Shown: one piece after another, positions 1 through 13,600 of the stretch
How the letters are laid out: each line of letters opens with the position of its first letter
How positions within the stretch are numbered: position 1 is the first letter of the stretch
Assembly: GCA_951230915.1 (NCBI GenBank)
Contig: OX579636.1
Span: 42,473,912-42,537,911 of the forward strand
Origin: Antitrichia curtipendula
Lineage: Eukaryota > Streptophyta > Bryopsida > Hypnales > Leucodontaceae
Direction: 5' to 3'
DNA length: 64,000 bases
Notes under the pieces: model-generated
Told to the model about the DNA's origin: nothing
The model's input: the letters and a program-made list of their open reading frames with translations, nothing else
The model's database searches: none
Translations under genes and position numbers: made by a program

Positions 1-2434
1 AGATTTTAGTCTGAAGTAAGTGAGCTAAATCGGAAGTTGTTCAGCAGTAGAGCGGTGAATGTAAGTGTGTAACCAAATTGGCTGGTTTGCAAATTAGTTG
101 CAGAGTCTGAATTGGTGAAGTGGAAGGAGAAGCTGTGAAAGTAATTGAGCCTAATCGAAAATATGTAGTCAGAGAATTTAGTCTCTTGATTGTGAGTTGG
201 AGAGAAAAACTAATCAGAGAAGAATCAGTGTAAGTAGATAGTCATGTTTTCCAAGTTGGGAGAGAATGCTATTATTGGAGAGAGATTAATTTTTGTAAAG
301 ATGATTTATCACTAAGGCAGTTAATCAAATTGGAATTCTAAAATTGTGAAGATGCAGTGTGTTGTTTGAGAAACAATTGAATGATTGCTGTATGGTATGT
401 GGAATTCTGTTCAGTCCAAATTGGTATTTATGTGTGTTGTTGTAGTGTGGTTGATAAATTACAAGTTGGTCTGCAAGTTCAAATGAGTTAATTGTTAATT
501 TTGTGTGTTTGAATCTGTAAATGAATTGTGAATGTATGCTGAAGGATGTTGTGCGTGAATGCCAAGTCGGATTAATAAAGCTAAATGTGATTTGGTTTAA
601 GTCTTGAGTATTATGTTTATGTCGTGAATGCTTTGTGTATAATTTGGAGTCAGAATGTTTAAAGTCTGAACATTGTCTTGTTTCTAATTCCTAATCGGGA
701 CTAGTAACAATGTGCGACATCTACCAAATTGAGGAGAATTTCTCATAGTGATTGGAAGTGAGTTTAATAAATCCAATTAGGAAGCCCCAGTGGAAGTTAA
801 GGGATGAGAAGATCAAGTTGATGAAAGGAGATTTTGATGTTCCTTTGGGAGGAAACAAAGATCTTGGCGAGGTGATTGAGTCCTAGTCGGAAGTTCAAGT
901 TATCCAGGCGGTACCTGAACTGAGACGAGTTGGAGATAAAGTTAAAGAACTCAAGTGTCAAGAAAGATTGAAGACCAATTTGGGAGATTACTTTCCTTTG
1001 TGGCTTTGAGAATGGAGTGGTTAATAAATTAATAATTAATTAAAAAATTGTGAGACATTAAATTAATACTAGTTGAAAGCATATCCTTCTTGGGTGTTTT
1101 AGTATCCTATTTGGTTATTCTTCAGCCGTTGTAGAAGCAAACCTATTTAATTGACCTCCCTTGAAACGAACTTTAAACTATTAAGCTTGGATTAATTCCG
1201 ATTTGGATACCAAGTCAATCTACAAGGCCCTACAATCATCAAACAAAGGCAATAAGAGCTCTTTGAAAGTGAAAATAGTCATCAAGCTATGGACTTGGTT
1301 CTCTAATTGAATTTTTGCCACCTTACATAGTCTAGATTTGAATCCTAGTGAACTTGTTGAGTGGATTTGGCGGCTTGTGGCTTGACAATACTAGCATAAA
1401 GCCACATAATTATGCAAGAAAGTTGTACAACCAACCCTCAATCTACTTCCCTAAGTTGTGGCAAGATGCAAGATTTTCAAGATAGATTAACAAACTAATT
1501 CATGGTTCTCGCTATGACTCCTTCCTTTTTCTTATTTGTTTCCTTCGGGTGAACTTGCTTGCTTTTTGTGACTTCAGTCAAATCTAATTAAATACATGGC
1601 AAATGCATTTTTCTATAATGAAATGATTTACATTCCATTTTCAAAGATTTTGCTGGTTTCCCAATCCCTTTAGAGATTAAACATTGGAAAAACATACTTG
1701 ATCCACTAGGTAGCTCTAGCAAAGATACTCTCAAAATATTCTATAGATTTTCTATCAATTTCATATGAGTGTTGTCTTTACTTGTGGTAGAATTTTGCAC
1801 AAATACTTGTGAAGCATGAACACTAAAAGACCTAAGGCCAATGAAAAGTCCAAATAAATCTATATTTTTCAGTAAATAAAGCTAAATAGTGGACAAAAAG
1901 AGACAATTTATTTTGAATTCTACAAGTTGAAATATTCTTGTATTGTAACAATTTTCATAAAAAAATAAAATTTTGTGGCGACACTAATTTTTAAGTGATG
2001 CTAATTCCCCTCTTCTTATTAATCCTTCAAGCCCTAAACTTCAATTTTTTTTAATAACATAGCGATTTTGGGCAACTCATCACAAATGGATTTTTTATTT
2101 ATTTTTATTTGAAATTTTCACACAATATGTGCCAACGAGTATTTTTCAGGCCCATAATTTTCATAACTTTTGACTACATGGTATGTAGTTTTTAGCAAAG
2201 TGTGGACAACCCGAGCAACAAAAATAATTTTTTTAAATCATTTAAAAATAAATTTAAAATTTAAAATTATTTTTTTAGATTTATATATGTGTGGAAAGCT
2301 TTTATCATTCCATTTTGATTAATGAAATGAAAGTTATAGGAGATTTCATTTGCAAGTAGGTTGCGGGTAGTTGTAGAATTTCTACTCTAAGATGAACTTT
2401 GAAGTCCTTTATTTAATTGTATTTTTAATATTTT

Positions 2435-2489
<55 letters not shown>

Positions 2490-5231
2490 GTGTAGAGTGT
2501 TTATTACAATATTACAAACTTTGGGAATGACATTTTTCAATTCCATATAGGATTTAAAAATTTTCAAGCATGTAGCCAACTTGACTTGAAGAATGAATCC
2601 AAAGAAGCACCACCAATTTGGACATTTTTAAATACAAATGTGAGCTTGTGAAATATAGTTGCCTAGATTTTCACAAGGCCAAAAAAAGGATTTTTATGAA
2701 TTCAAAAGCTCATATCTTGCAATCTTCATGATGAAAAGTTCTAAAGTTTTTTTCACATCTTTTCAAATTTAATTACAAAAAAATCCTATGGTTATATGTG
2801 TTAAAAAAGATAGCATACTAATCATTACACATAGTATTACAAAAAAGTGAGATAGACCAAATATTTTACATTAAAAATTAATTTAAAGGTAAGTGCTATG
2901 TATGACTTTGAAATATAAAATACAGTAGCCAATTGAAGTACACTAACTAAAGGAAGGGTGTGACAACACATTTGACTTTTGTGAACATGAATTATTTAAA
3001 ATTTGTCAATGAAAAGAGGGTACTGTTTCCCTATTTGTTACTTATTTTGAATGCCATCAACATCACATTTGTTAAAATGAGAATCTTTTATGAATTTTAG
3101 ACTTTAATGATAGAAAATTAGACACAATATATAACCTGTATCTAGCATAAATTTATAATCTAAATTATAAACAAATGAAAACAACAAAATTTACCCATCT
3201 TATATGTCTGTAAAGCCTAAATTTAGATTAAAATGACAAATTATGATTTTAGGTGTTGAAAATGTGTTTGGAAGGCTTACAATATGTAAAGTTTGTATAC
3301 TTCATGCAACCAAGGGAGTATTTTAAGAGATTATTATTAGTATTATTAAAAAAATTAATTGTTATCTAAAATGCTAATATTGAATAATCAAAGGATTTTT
3401 TATCATTCAAATTTTTTTCTAGTATCTTTTAGAGTGGAATATGTTTATTTGAATTTTTCAATTTAGCACATCCAATATGCAAGAACAAAAATACTAACTT
3501 GATGTATTAGAACTTTATTATTAAATTTGCAACATATGTATTTGAGCTAGAAGCATTGTGGCACTCTTATGACAATCTTAAACCACTCACAACTTTACAA
3601 TCTCAACCTTTGAGCAATCAATGACTATAACATTGTACATTGAATGTATAAGATTGGCTTTAACCCTAAAAATTCAACTTTGCCTGAAAATGATTAGCTT
3701 TGGATGCTGTCAAGCAATACTTTTGAAAAAAAGTAAGTGCTATGCTTCTTTTAAAATTTGAAAAACAACATATTTTTTTTAATATCCTTTGTTAGTTCTA
3801 ATGCCATTCATGGCTTTGTTGGTATCCTATAGTAGAAGAAATAGTTTCTAATAAAAATTTCTTTCATTTTTTATTGGGCCTCTATGGTTATATACACTTG
3901 TTTTCTAAATCTAATTGACAATGTATCTCCCCCCCCCTCCCCGCTTGAAGACATGAGACTTGAAGAAATTTCAAATATAGTGTTCATCACTATAAACATC
4001 CTAGACACATACATGCAACCAAATGTAAAAGTATATTCAAAATTTTTAAAACGCCCTTATCCATTTTGTTTTTTTACGACAATAAATCAAAATCGTCCTC
4101 TAGATCAAACATTTACAAGCTCTCATTGTCTCCAAAAAACAACAATGTTATTCTTGTTGTTAAATTAAAATATCATTTGTAGGAACATTATGTTTGATAA
4201 TTGCAATTAAAGCCATTGTGAAAAAAATCCTCGAGTAGCTAGGCTACAAAAGATCGTGCCCGTATTGCTCTAAATTTTTTTTCAAGTAAGCTGACGCATT
4301 CAAACTTTGTCACAGTCATCAACACAAAATTTCTTTGAGTCTTTCCTTTCAATTATAGCCAATAATTTGCAAATGAGTACCTACTTCATTGCCCCACAAC
4401 TTGTACTAACTTGCAAATTGATTTGATATTAATGTAAGGTAATATTATATAACTAAATGTCCTAATAAGCTTTTGAGTACAGTTCCTATTATATAGTTGT
4501 TAAAGCTTTTGTTGGCTCTAGTTTGTACTTCTACAGGGATTTTAGATTTTCTTAAAATGCATTCTTGGGACTCCTTTTGATTTAACAATAAATTTCTCAA
4601 AGTGCTGAAAATAGGTGTACCCCAAATCAACCCTAAATCCTCATTTATGAAGGTGGTACATTCCAGGCAAGAATCTAGATGGAATGGCTTTACAAACAGG
4701 TCACAATCAATTGATCTAAGAATCTCTAGTTGTACTATGTGACTATTTGTGTGGAGGACATATGCACACTATGTACACTATTGAGACATAGTGGCACAAA
4801 TGGGATGGCTTTTCAATTGTCGTGCAAATAGGGTCTCCTACCTTTGGTGTTGGCAGTTGGTACCTACACTTGAGCGCCCATTACCACGTGCACACAAAAC
4901 CGTGGATTAATTTTTCTTGCACTGGTGCCGTGGACCCTCATCACCCTCCGACCGTCCTCAGGACGATGGGAGTTCCAATCCGACGGTCCATTTTCATACA
5001 ACAACACCTCCCCTGCTGCCTGAAGAAAGAGTGATGATGACGCTCACCAAGCGCGCTTGTGGGCATGGCCGATGCGAATTATAGTCGCAGACGCAGTTCT
5101 GATTCCTAGGAGAGCCATTTCTGTTGTTAATATGTACTGGCGGATGTGAACAGTGGATTAGGTTTTGCTTTGATCGTTTCCAATCTCGTTTCTTTTGTTA
5201 GTTTGGACCTGATTTTCAGGACGCAGCAGCA
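1..5231. other. intergenic, AT-rich, no gene seen
   Basis: No coding region with spliceable, protein-like exons was found on either strand. The short open frames here are low-complexity and unconserved in look. The last ~300 bases before 5232 become less AT-rich and must hold the promoter and 5' leader of the ERCC1 gene, but I see no unambiguous TATA box. Confidence 0.6.
2437..2486. repeat. (AT)25 microsatellite
   Basis: Fifty bases of uninterrupted AT dinucleotide. It lies in intergenic AT-rich sequence and is probably length-polymorphic. Confidence 0.97.
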
Positions 5232-8130
5232 ATGGGAGCAGGGGAGGAGGAGTCACGGGCGAGGCCATTGTTGCACATCCCTTCGCACGCCCAAGTGTTG
5301 GAGAATTCTCGGGCTCAACCTCCGCCCTCGTTCTTCCGCCCTTCTTCTAGTCCTGCGGGGACTCCATCTGGAGAGGGAGCTACGAGCTACGAGCAACAGC
5401 CACAAGGGAGAGTAGCGAGTTCGTTCACGGAGGCATTCTCTTTTGTGAGACAGACAGAGTTCTACACTCCACCTCCTCCGGCTCCAGCTGCCCCTGCCCC
5501 GTCGTCTTCGGGAGCTGATCCCGGAAGCGGAGTTGGACCTAAGCCTCAAGAGTACGTAAATTTTTCTTGTTTCATAAGAGACGTCATTTGATAATGAGAA
5601 CCTGGTGATATCTTTATCACGGGACAGAGAGATTGGATTGCGCAATAGAAATTGGTCTATTTTGTTCAATTGACGATCCAGTCAAGGAAACTTTTCCCAC
5701 TGTGCTATTGCAGAAAGCAATGTTTATTATATGGAGTTCCTGTACGGTAGCCGATTATAGATTCTTACGAAGTCCGTAAAATTAAAAAATATCTAACGCT
5801 CTCGGTTCACGAAATTCTGATCAGCAGATAGGGTTTCACTCATTTAACTGGAATAGAGTTTTTCCGGTAAAGGATTCTAGGATGCTAGGATGCTAGGATG
5901 ACGAGGTCACGCAGAATGATGGTATTGACCTTGGGTACATGGAGATTTCGGTAGAATAGAAGCTGTTGCAAGGAATAGAAGATTATCAGTCATACATTGT
6001 TTTGCCATTGACAATTGTACAGGCCTCTACCAAGTGTTTCCTCGCAGGCGCGTAATGCAATTTTGGTCAACCGTCGCCAGGTTGATTTTCTTGTCATTGT
6101 ATCTCCTTCATTCGAAATCTCTCATTTGGATAGCAATTTCAGAATGCATGGGATGGCGTTAGTTTGCTTCATGGAAGATCAAATTTATTTACTGCCTTAC
6201 TCGAGGATGTGTACTCTTTGGCCGTCTAAAGGAACTTGGTCATGTGATTTTAAGCTACATTGTTGAAAGGCATCAATGTTGAAACTAATTTACTTGCAGA
6301 CAGGTAATCCTGTGCTGAAATATATCCGGAACGTTCGATGGGTGTACGGCGATATTGTACCCGACTATCTGCTTGGCCAAACGACTTGTGCTCTTTACAT
6401 CAGGTCCTTCCAGTCTTTTGAACTTGTTTAGATTACGGTTTTCTTTGTCAGCGTCCGTCTTCCATTGCATTGTTAGAGGCTTGCTAAGTTGTACAGGTAG
6501 GATGCCTCAAACTCTGGTTGCTCAAACCTGAGAGTTTTTTTTGTGTCACCCAGTTTGCGTTATCATCTACTTCATCCCGATTATCTCTATTTTCGAATCC
6601 GGGAGCTGCAGAAAGGGTTCCGGCTGCGAGTGGTTCTTTGCCACGTTGACTTGGTGAGTTAATCAACTCTTGGTAGTGTATAATAGCGGTACATCAAGTG
6701 GTATCTCTGATCCATTCGGATTCTGAATGGTGCTCGTTATGGACTGAAGTCAGTCTAGTAGAAAAACTAGCTTTTTTAAAACCCTGTCAATTTTAATGCC
6801 GCTTAAGGCAGTTTCCAACTTAGATCTTGCCAATTTTACCGCTGCGAGGGTTTCGAGAATGCCACCGAGGGTTAGGTTTTCTCGTAGTGCTGAGCCATTT
6901 TTGTGCTAAGCAAGTGTTGTTAATCTTTTTCTCACCATGTATAAATTAGTAATGCAGGAGGATGTAATCAAACCACTGCATGAGGTTATAAAGACAGCTC
7001 TACTGCACGACTGCAGCCTCCTTTGTGCATGGAGGTAAAATGGTGCTAACAGAAGCTTCATGCCTTTGCTTCTTTTTCTCAGTTTCTGTGACATCCGTTT
7101 GTCCCTTCACAGATGTCATCATGATATCCTATCTTTGGTTTCTTGTCGTGGCAGTTTGGAGGAATGTGCTAGGTATTTGGAGACACTGAAAACGTATGAA
7201 AACAAACCAGCGGACAACATCCAAGAGCGCACTGACAACGACTATCTCTCCAGGGTATGGTGACCAGGTTACTACTGAAAGTCAGGCTTCTATGATCATG
7301 GAAATTGATAATTCTACTTGCGCCGATCTTTATTTGACTGTGTTTTGTGTTCTCTTCTCGGAGTGTCATTTTCTGCGAAGGTGTTTTCTGATGTCGAGTG
7401 ATGCATTTGCAGATGACCAGTGCGTTGAAATCAGTGAGACATGTCAACAAGACGGATGTACTTACACTGGGGTCTACGTTTGGGGTGAGTTCATATTCAC
7501 TTTCTCATAGTCGTCTCCCGATTTGTGTTGTATTCATGGACGTTTTATGAACTGAAGTTGATGGTACAAATTGAACTAATTTTTTCTTATTCTAGCAGAC
7601 TTTGGCTGGAGTACTTGGTGCTTCAATGGAGGATTTGTCACGTTGCCCAGGAATTGGTGAAAGAAAAGTAAGTAATTTGACTAGCAGTATGTACAGAATA
7701 CTTGATTCGATGGAACCCAGTTGTGGCACAATTGTTGTTGGTTTTTGAATCTTCAACTTATTCAAGTGCCGGATGTGACTTTCATGGGCAGGTCAAACGA
7801 TTATACGATGCTTTTCATGAGCCATTTCGACGTACCACCAAGCAGCTTCGATTGGATAGTGCAGTTGTTCAGATTAATCAAGCTGCAAACACGGAATTGA
7901 ATACTCCAGTTGATTCCTCAACCAATCCAGTAGATTCTTCTGACACTGGAATAGTTGCTAGTGAATCAAAAGCTGATGAATCAGGCCTTACTGTGCGAAA
8001 AGCTTTGGATACTGCGTATGCTAAAGTTAAACGGAAAGTAGGTTCACGAACTGAGACATCAATGAAAGACATGTGCACTAACAGCACGGAAACTCCTACT
8101 GTAAATGTTGAAGTTATTGATATCACATAA
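5232..8130 (+). CDS. ERCC1: DNA excision repair protein ERCC1 (9 exons)
   Basis: ERCC1 is the non-catalytic partner of XPF (plant RAD1). The pair cuts 5' of lesions in nucleotide excision repair and trims recombination flaps in the nucleus. Exons by reading splice sites: 5232-5551, 6023-6080 (or from 6048), 6300-6403, 6554-6653, 6958-7034, 7155-7254, 7413-7484, 7599-7667, 7792-8130. This joins to 413 codons including the stop, with every phase consistent. The family core is clear: [11 protein letters not shown], then [26 protein letters not shown], the [18 protein letters not shown] block, [24 protein letters not shown], and the helix-hairpin-helix [20 protein letters not shown]. The N-terminus is Pro/Ser-rich and the C-terminal tail after the HhH is about 90 residues and acidic/Ser-rich, as in plant ERCC1. 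The first donor is the least certain: GA/GTACGT at 5552 pairs in phase with the acceptor before 6023. Identity is from recognised family motifs. Confidence 0.95.
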
Positions 8131-8279
8131 TTCACTTTCCATCAGCGTTGTGTCCAGCAAATTTCTATATTTAGTTAATGCGTTGCGAAATATTGGATTT
8201 CTTTTTGAAACATGTACATGTAAAGATCTTATGACGCTGCCAGATTAAAGCGAATGCTTGTGACACAGAATCTTAGTTT

Positions 8280-8965
8280 CGGCAGTAAATCACTAATTGA
8301 CCTTAACTTTTAAAAGGACGGACTGATGACCGTGGAAATCATCCATTTTTGTATATTGTGCGTCATTGGTTTAAAAAAATCCAAAAGTATTCATTGGAAG
8401 ACCTTCCCTTTTCACACAAAATTTGGAGGATGAATAGTGCACTTTTATCCCACATAGAAAAATTCTTTGTCATTCATTGGCCAAAACTAGTTGCAACGTT
8501 GTTTATGAGTTAACCCATAAACAACATGGAGGACGTTTTTTGGCTGATGAATGACAAAGAATCTCTCCATGCAAGATAGAAGTGTAACTATTCATCTTCC
8601 AAATTTTGTGTAAAAAGGGAAGGTCTTCTATAGTAGCTTGACTTCCAATGAGCGCTTTTGCATGCTTTTAAGTTAACAATTCACATGGTACCCAAACAGA
8701 TGATTTCCATGGTGACTAGCTTGTTGTTCAAGGGTTAACCCATAAATGATGTCACGGTCATTCTTTGGTCAATGAATGATAGAGAATCTTGTTGTGTAGG
8801 ACAAAAGTGCAACTATTCATCCTCCAAATTTTGTGGGAAAAGGGAAGGTCTTCTACAATAGCTTGACTTCCAACAAGTGCTTTTACACTTTTTTTAATCC
8901 AAAAATGCAAAAGGTATTAAAACATGTGATTTCCACAGAGCCCCCCGCATTGTTCAAGGATTAAC
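8280..8965. repeat. foldback repeat: one inverted and two direct ~225-bp units
   Basis: Three diverged copies of a ~225-bp unit lie just downstream of ERCC1. Copies at about 8509-8736 and 8737-8962 are in direct orientation; the copy at about 8290-8520 is inverted, with the axis in a palindrome (GTTGTTTATG...CATAAACAAC) near 8507-8527. Shared landmarks are GAATGACAAAGAATC, CTATTCATC.TCCAAATTTTGTG, AAGGGAAGGTCTTCTA and TTCAAGGGTTAACC. No coding potential is seen. It may form part of the ERCC1 3' end or be an old non-autonomous element. Confidence 0.75.
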
Positions 8966-10135
8966 CTTGGAAGAACGTGGCCCCCATGACCAAAGTAGTC
9001 ACCAAATTACTCTGATTATTGGATCAATAGGTTACACTCACGATTTGTTTCTACAGTTAACAGTGAAGTCATCCATTGGACTCTGGGCCGCAGGGTCCTT
9101 GCAGGGTTAACTTTGTTCGTCACTCCAAAGAACTTTAAGTCGGCCATGTGGATCCGTATTTGGGCAGATTTGAAAATTGTAAGGAATCTTCACGCACCAG
9201 AAAGCGTTAGTAGGTGTCAACTGTTCAAGAAGAAAATGTAGCCCTCGGGGGTGTCTTGTCGGGGAAATGGTTCATTGAAGGCAAAGGTTTTACCAGCACA
9301 GAAATTCCCATATCTGCATTCAGCACTTGAAACCTTTTTCATTGTACAGCTTCTTAAAGTGAACATAGGGAATCAAATGAATACATTCAGACCTCTTGGA
9401 CTGTATCATGCTATCAGTGACTCAAGCACAGTCATAACAAATTCACACATTCAAACTACGTCGTATCCATACGGGGGGACCCCAGGGAGTAACATTAAAG
9501 AGGTCAGAAGGTGCACAAAACTGTTCTCATAACTTAAGAGTCTGAGTCATAAGTTTGATATCTTGGGAGGTACAGTAAAGAACGGCAGAATCTCAGGATC
9601 ACTTAGTTAATCGGCCGCCTCGGTCACTTTGTTAATCGATCCGATTCCCTTCTTGTGAACCAGGAACCTCAGTTTCAGCGCTGACGCTGCATTGAAACCA
9701 AGAAGAGTGTCAGGCTAAGACGGACATTCTGCGGTGCAAAGCATACATTTCAATCAGCTGCTCTTGGGAGTCACAATATTCTCACTGAAACTTAGACCAA
9801 ATTAACAAAGGATTATGTGAACATTGTATGTACCAATTTGTGCCCTATCCTCTTGAAGAAGAAAGTAACTGCTCACCTGTTCATACTTGGAGTTTTTCCT
9901 TTCTTGGAAGCTTTTAACTTAGGTTTGACAGTGCAAAGCACATAAGCTGCACATTCAAGGGCGGCTGCATTCATCAATCTAAACTCTTGACAAACCTCGG
10001 ACTAAGAGCAAGAACCAAGAAGAGATGCTGTTGCTTCTTGTGCCCTTTTAGATTAATTTAGCTCTGAACTAATACACTCAAGTAACCAACTAGAATACAG
10101 GAATTGACAGGCGTGACTAGCAAACATGGTGACAA
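8966..10135. other. intergenic, no gene recognised
   Basis: Mixed composition with one short open frame near 9251-9532 (+) that has no recognisable domain or splice partner. It may include the 3' end of the small minus-strand gene to its right. Confidence 0.4.
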
Positions 10136-10677
10136 TCATCCAGGCTCCAAAGCAACAGCACAACAGGTTGAAACCTTACTCCCGATGCAAACATTGACGA
10201 TGATCAGCGATCCAAATGCAGCTCTGTACCGGTACCAAAATGGATACTGCCTCGATTGCAAGGCGGCCGGTTGCTCCCATGTTACGCTTCCTGAACGTTC
10301 ACCTGTCATACTTGCCTGTCAATGTCTGTCTCGCCTGTTCATGTCCGGTGAAACTACAGACAGACTGACAAATGCTTCTGAAATCGAACTTAGCTGCGTA
10401 AGAGGCAGGATCACAGATGTGGAACACAAAAACCGCATTCTACAGAATTCAGAGTTTTCATCGCCAAGAAGATACTATTCCAGTCCAACAAGAGCAACAA
10501 TCACATTTCGATGAAATGGAGAGCAATCCAGCAAGGACAACAATAATAGTGGGATTCTGTACCCAATTTCGCTGGTTCTCGTTTCAATTCTCGCACCAGC
10601 ACTTTCGTCAGAGTCGTAGGTGGAGATGGAATCGTCGGAATCACAGGCGGAGTAGCCTTCTCTTCCTTCTCACTCAT
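10136..10677 (-). CDS. small two-exon protein, function unknown
   Basis: I do not recognise this protein. Two exons join in phase: 10563-10677 (ATG at 10677, donor G/GTACAG) and 10136-10302 (acceptor GACAG/GT), giving 93 residues. The N-terminal half is charged and proline-rich (MSEKEEKATPPVIPTIPSPP, then a KVLVRELKREPAKLG segment). The second half has an aromatic-basic stretch (QYPFWYRYRAAFG) followed by a hydrophobic segment (SLIIVNVCIG) that could be a short membrane anchor. Upstream on the same strand the leader begins near a TTTAGGGTTTGCGCGC box at about 10900 and carries two short upstream ORFs, which is typical of a plant 5' leader. A further downstream exon is possible, because a good donor (GGGA/GTAAGG) lies before the stop. 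The opposite strand is also open here, so the strand call is moderate. Confidence 0.4.
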
Positions 10678-13600
10678 CTTGACCTTCACTACTCTTCTAT
10701 CTACCAAATCAATCGCAATTCTCTGGGAAATTTAGCAATCCTGCACTCCTGATCGCCTGCCATATATACGGTCTTCCTCCTCACTTTCTCAAATGTTGCA
10801 CAAATGCAACCCTTCGCGCAATTTCATCAAGTGAACTTCTGGTAGGAGGCACAATGTTCCATTATCCTCCAATTGTACTCCCACGACTCGAGCGCGCAAA
10901 CCCTAAACAAAACGCTGGAAAACGAAACGGGCACATCGTGATTCAAAACACAAAGAGAACGCAAGCAGATCCAAGAATATTTTGATTCCGTGCCAAGCAA
11001 ATCGGAATCTCAACTCCTCGGGAATACAGCACATGGCACATAGCATCAACCTAGAATCACTGGGAGCTCCCAATTTCAGAGTGCAATCAGTGAAATGTGA
11101 ACTTGAAAATTGAGAAAGCATCCCATTCAGGAATGACATGAGGGCAAGCATTCTCACAAAATATATATGAAAAAATGTTGACTTTGAAGGGTTAAAAATC
11201 AAATATAAATTTTCAAGTTATTGACAATTTATTAAAAATAAGCTTGAATTCTACAATTAGGGTATCTATTACAAAGTAAGACCTTGAAGCACCACAAATC
11301 CATTGAGGAAAATACATCACAAAATACATCAGAAAAATACACCACAAAGCCTTAATTGGAGTTTGAACTTGAATTTTCTGTCACAATAGTTGAATCTACT
11401 TCTTTAGCCATTAGGCCTTGCACCACCACAAGAGCATTCACAAGAAAATGCTAGACTTTCTCAATCGCCAAAAACAACCTTACATAGAGTAACAATGACA
11501 CGGGAATCTTTAATGTGATACTCCAACTTTGGTGATGTTATTTAAAGTAGGATGTGTCAAACCCGATAGTCAAGAAGTGACATTTGAAAGATGTTTTGAG
11601 GATCTCAATGATGATCAATATTATAGTGTGATCAATATTATAATAATATTATTCAGCCTATCAAAAGAAGTTATGGCCATCAACATTAGTTAAAAGGTTT
11701 GGTTAATCTTTTTACTAAAACAAACCATGCCAAATATATTTTAGTTACTAGTAAGTGCATCTTCATATTTTTATAGATGGAGTGACGTTTCTTTTAAAAC
11801 TCCGTTATTACCTTCATTAAACAATTATTAGATCTTAGTTCTTTTAATTTTGTACTTTGAGATATTTTCAAAATTTATTTTGTGTGTATAAGATTGAAAG
11901 AGAGAAAGATGAATATAATTTTTGTTGACCTTTGAGGTTATATGGCTAATTTAAGGGCATAAATAGTGAGATTGGTATAAAAAAGCCCATATAGTAAAGG
12001 TATGGGTTGATGTAGCTTCTTTGAGATAAGATAAACATATATTATAGTGTAAAACATTATGGTATAAGCAAAATATTTGTGTCATTTTATAATTAATAAA
12101 TTAGTAGACCATGGTTTTAGACCAATGTTCAAATTAGAAATTAAATATTTATTTTTAGAAATTTTAGAAATTTTTACATTGGAGGTGAATTAAAACTTGA
12201 TAAGCTCCATTTTACTAGTGGAGATCACTTTTGAAAAAAATCACTTATATGGCTAAATTTCAAATCAAGAGCAAAGACCTCGAAGTTATTAAAATACACT
12301 ACAAAGGCATCTTTTTAATTAGTGGCTCACACTTCCTATTTTCTCTAAATATAAAAAGCACTCCAATTATAACTCAAAATACCCCATAAAAAGAAGATAA
12401 AGCTTGCAAACCACTACAAAAAATTGGATGACAAATAATTGATTTTCATTCTCTATAAAGTATGTGTTATCATCCAAAAGTCAAATTTTGGCTCTGTAGA
12501 CATTCCAAGGTTAATTCAATCCTAAAGATTTCTACTATGTTGTTGCATTAAGAGTAGTCCTTATTGATCCAAGCATTTTCAAAAAAAGATTAGAATGTAG
12601 AATGAGGAACACGGGCCAATTCTGCTACGAGAATGCAGGAGCGATGGGGAATCACTCTTAATGAGCGAACGCGTCGTGTGGGGTGCATTCCACATAGGAG
12701 CATACCCATGAGCTCACCATGCCAAGCTCGCCCATAGGCTTATTCTTGTACAGGATGTGCCTCACGTGGCACATATCTAGAATGTAGTGTTGCCCTTGTA
12801 ATTGTGAGTCCATCTTGTGAATGCACAATGTCATTGTGTTGTGAATCATCTTGTCTTAGAAAGATTTGGAAAGATTTTGATTCTAAATTGTTGAAGTTGG
12901 AAATTTTGGTAGTAATTGATTGTAGTTTAGCAACATTAATTTGAACTTAATAAAATTAAAAATTAAAAATGAGAGACTCAAATGAGAAGTTCATGCTCAA
13001 TTCACAAATTCCAATCAAAATTCAATAAGTTATGAAGTTATTCAATACGAATTCTGAATATTGAAGATTTAACAACCATATATTACCAAGATTAATCAAA
13101 TGCATAGAACCACCATAAGAAATCTATATGTTGCAATTCCTGTAGTGTGTCATCTACTGTAGGCTCTCCATAACATTCTTTGATAGCCATTTGGTGAATT
13201 TCCAATAAAAAATTCCAAAAAGCTAGCCCAAAATGATATAATAGATGTTCAGATGTCTCTATTTGCTCTACAATGTGGATTCAACTTGGTTGATGACTCA
13301 AATGAGATATAAGAAAAAAATAATATAAACAAATATATTAATATTGTGATTTGTCTTTAATGATGATAGGTAGGATCCAGCGAGAACCTCACATGTATAC
13401 TTGTAGAATAGTTGCGTTACACCTCCAATATACTATCCATGAAGTCCTCAATACTTTGTCCTTCTTTTGAAAATAAAGCGAGCAGCACCAAAGACAAGAA
13501 GAAGCTCCCTACAAATGCCAAGCAATATCTAGATACAAATCTATTTCAAAGACAACCGGGTTTGTTTCCACAGGAAACATATTTGTATAGACCAACTCAA

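Noticed and set aside
5253..5669. Minus-strand 138-codon frame under ERCC1 exon 1
   Set aside because: It is antisense to a GC-rich, Ser/Pro-rich coding exon and extends into the intron; it has no protein-like features.
10104..10514. Plus-strand open frame of 136 codons overlapping the small minus-strand gene
   Set aside because: Composition is unremarkable, there are no splice partners, and the minus strand gives an in-phase two-exon model with a plausible leader. Not excluded by expression data.
12412..12430. CCACTACAAAAAATTGG as a possible CACTA terminus
   Set aside because: No inverted partner end and no flanking duplication were found within several kilobases.
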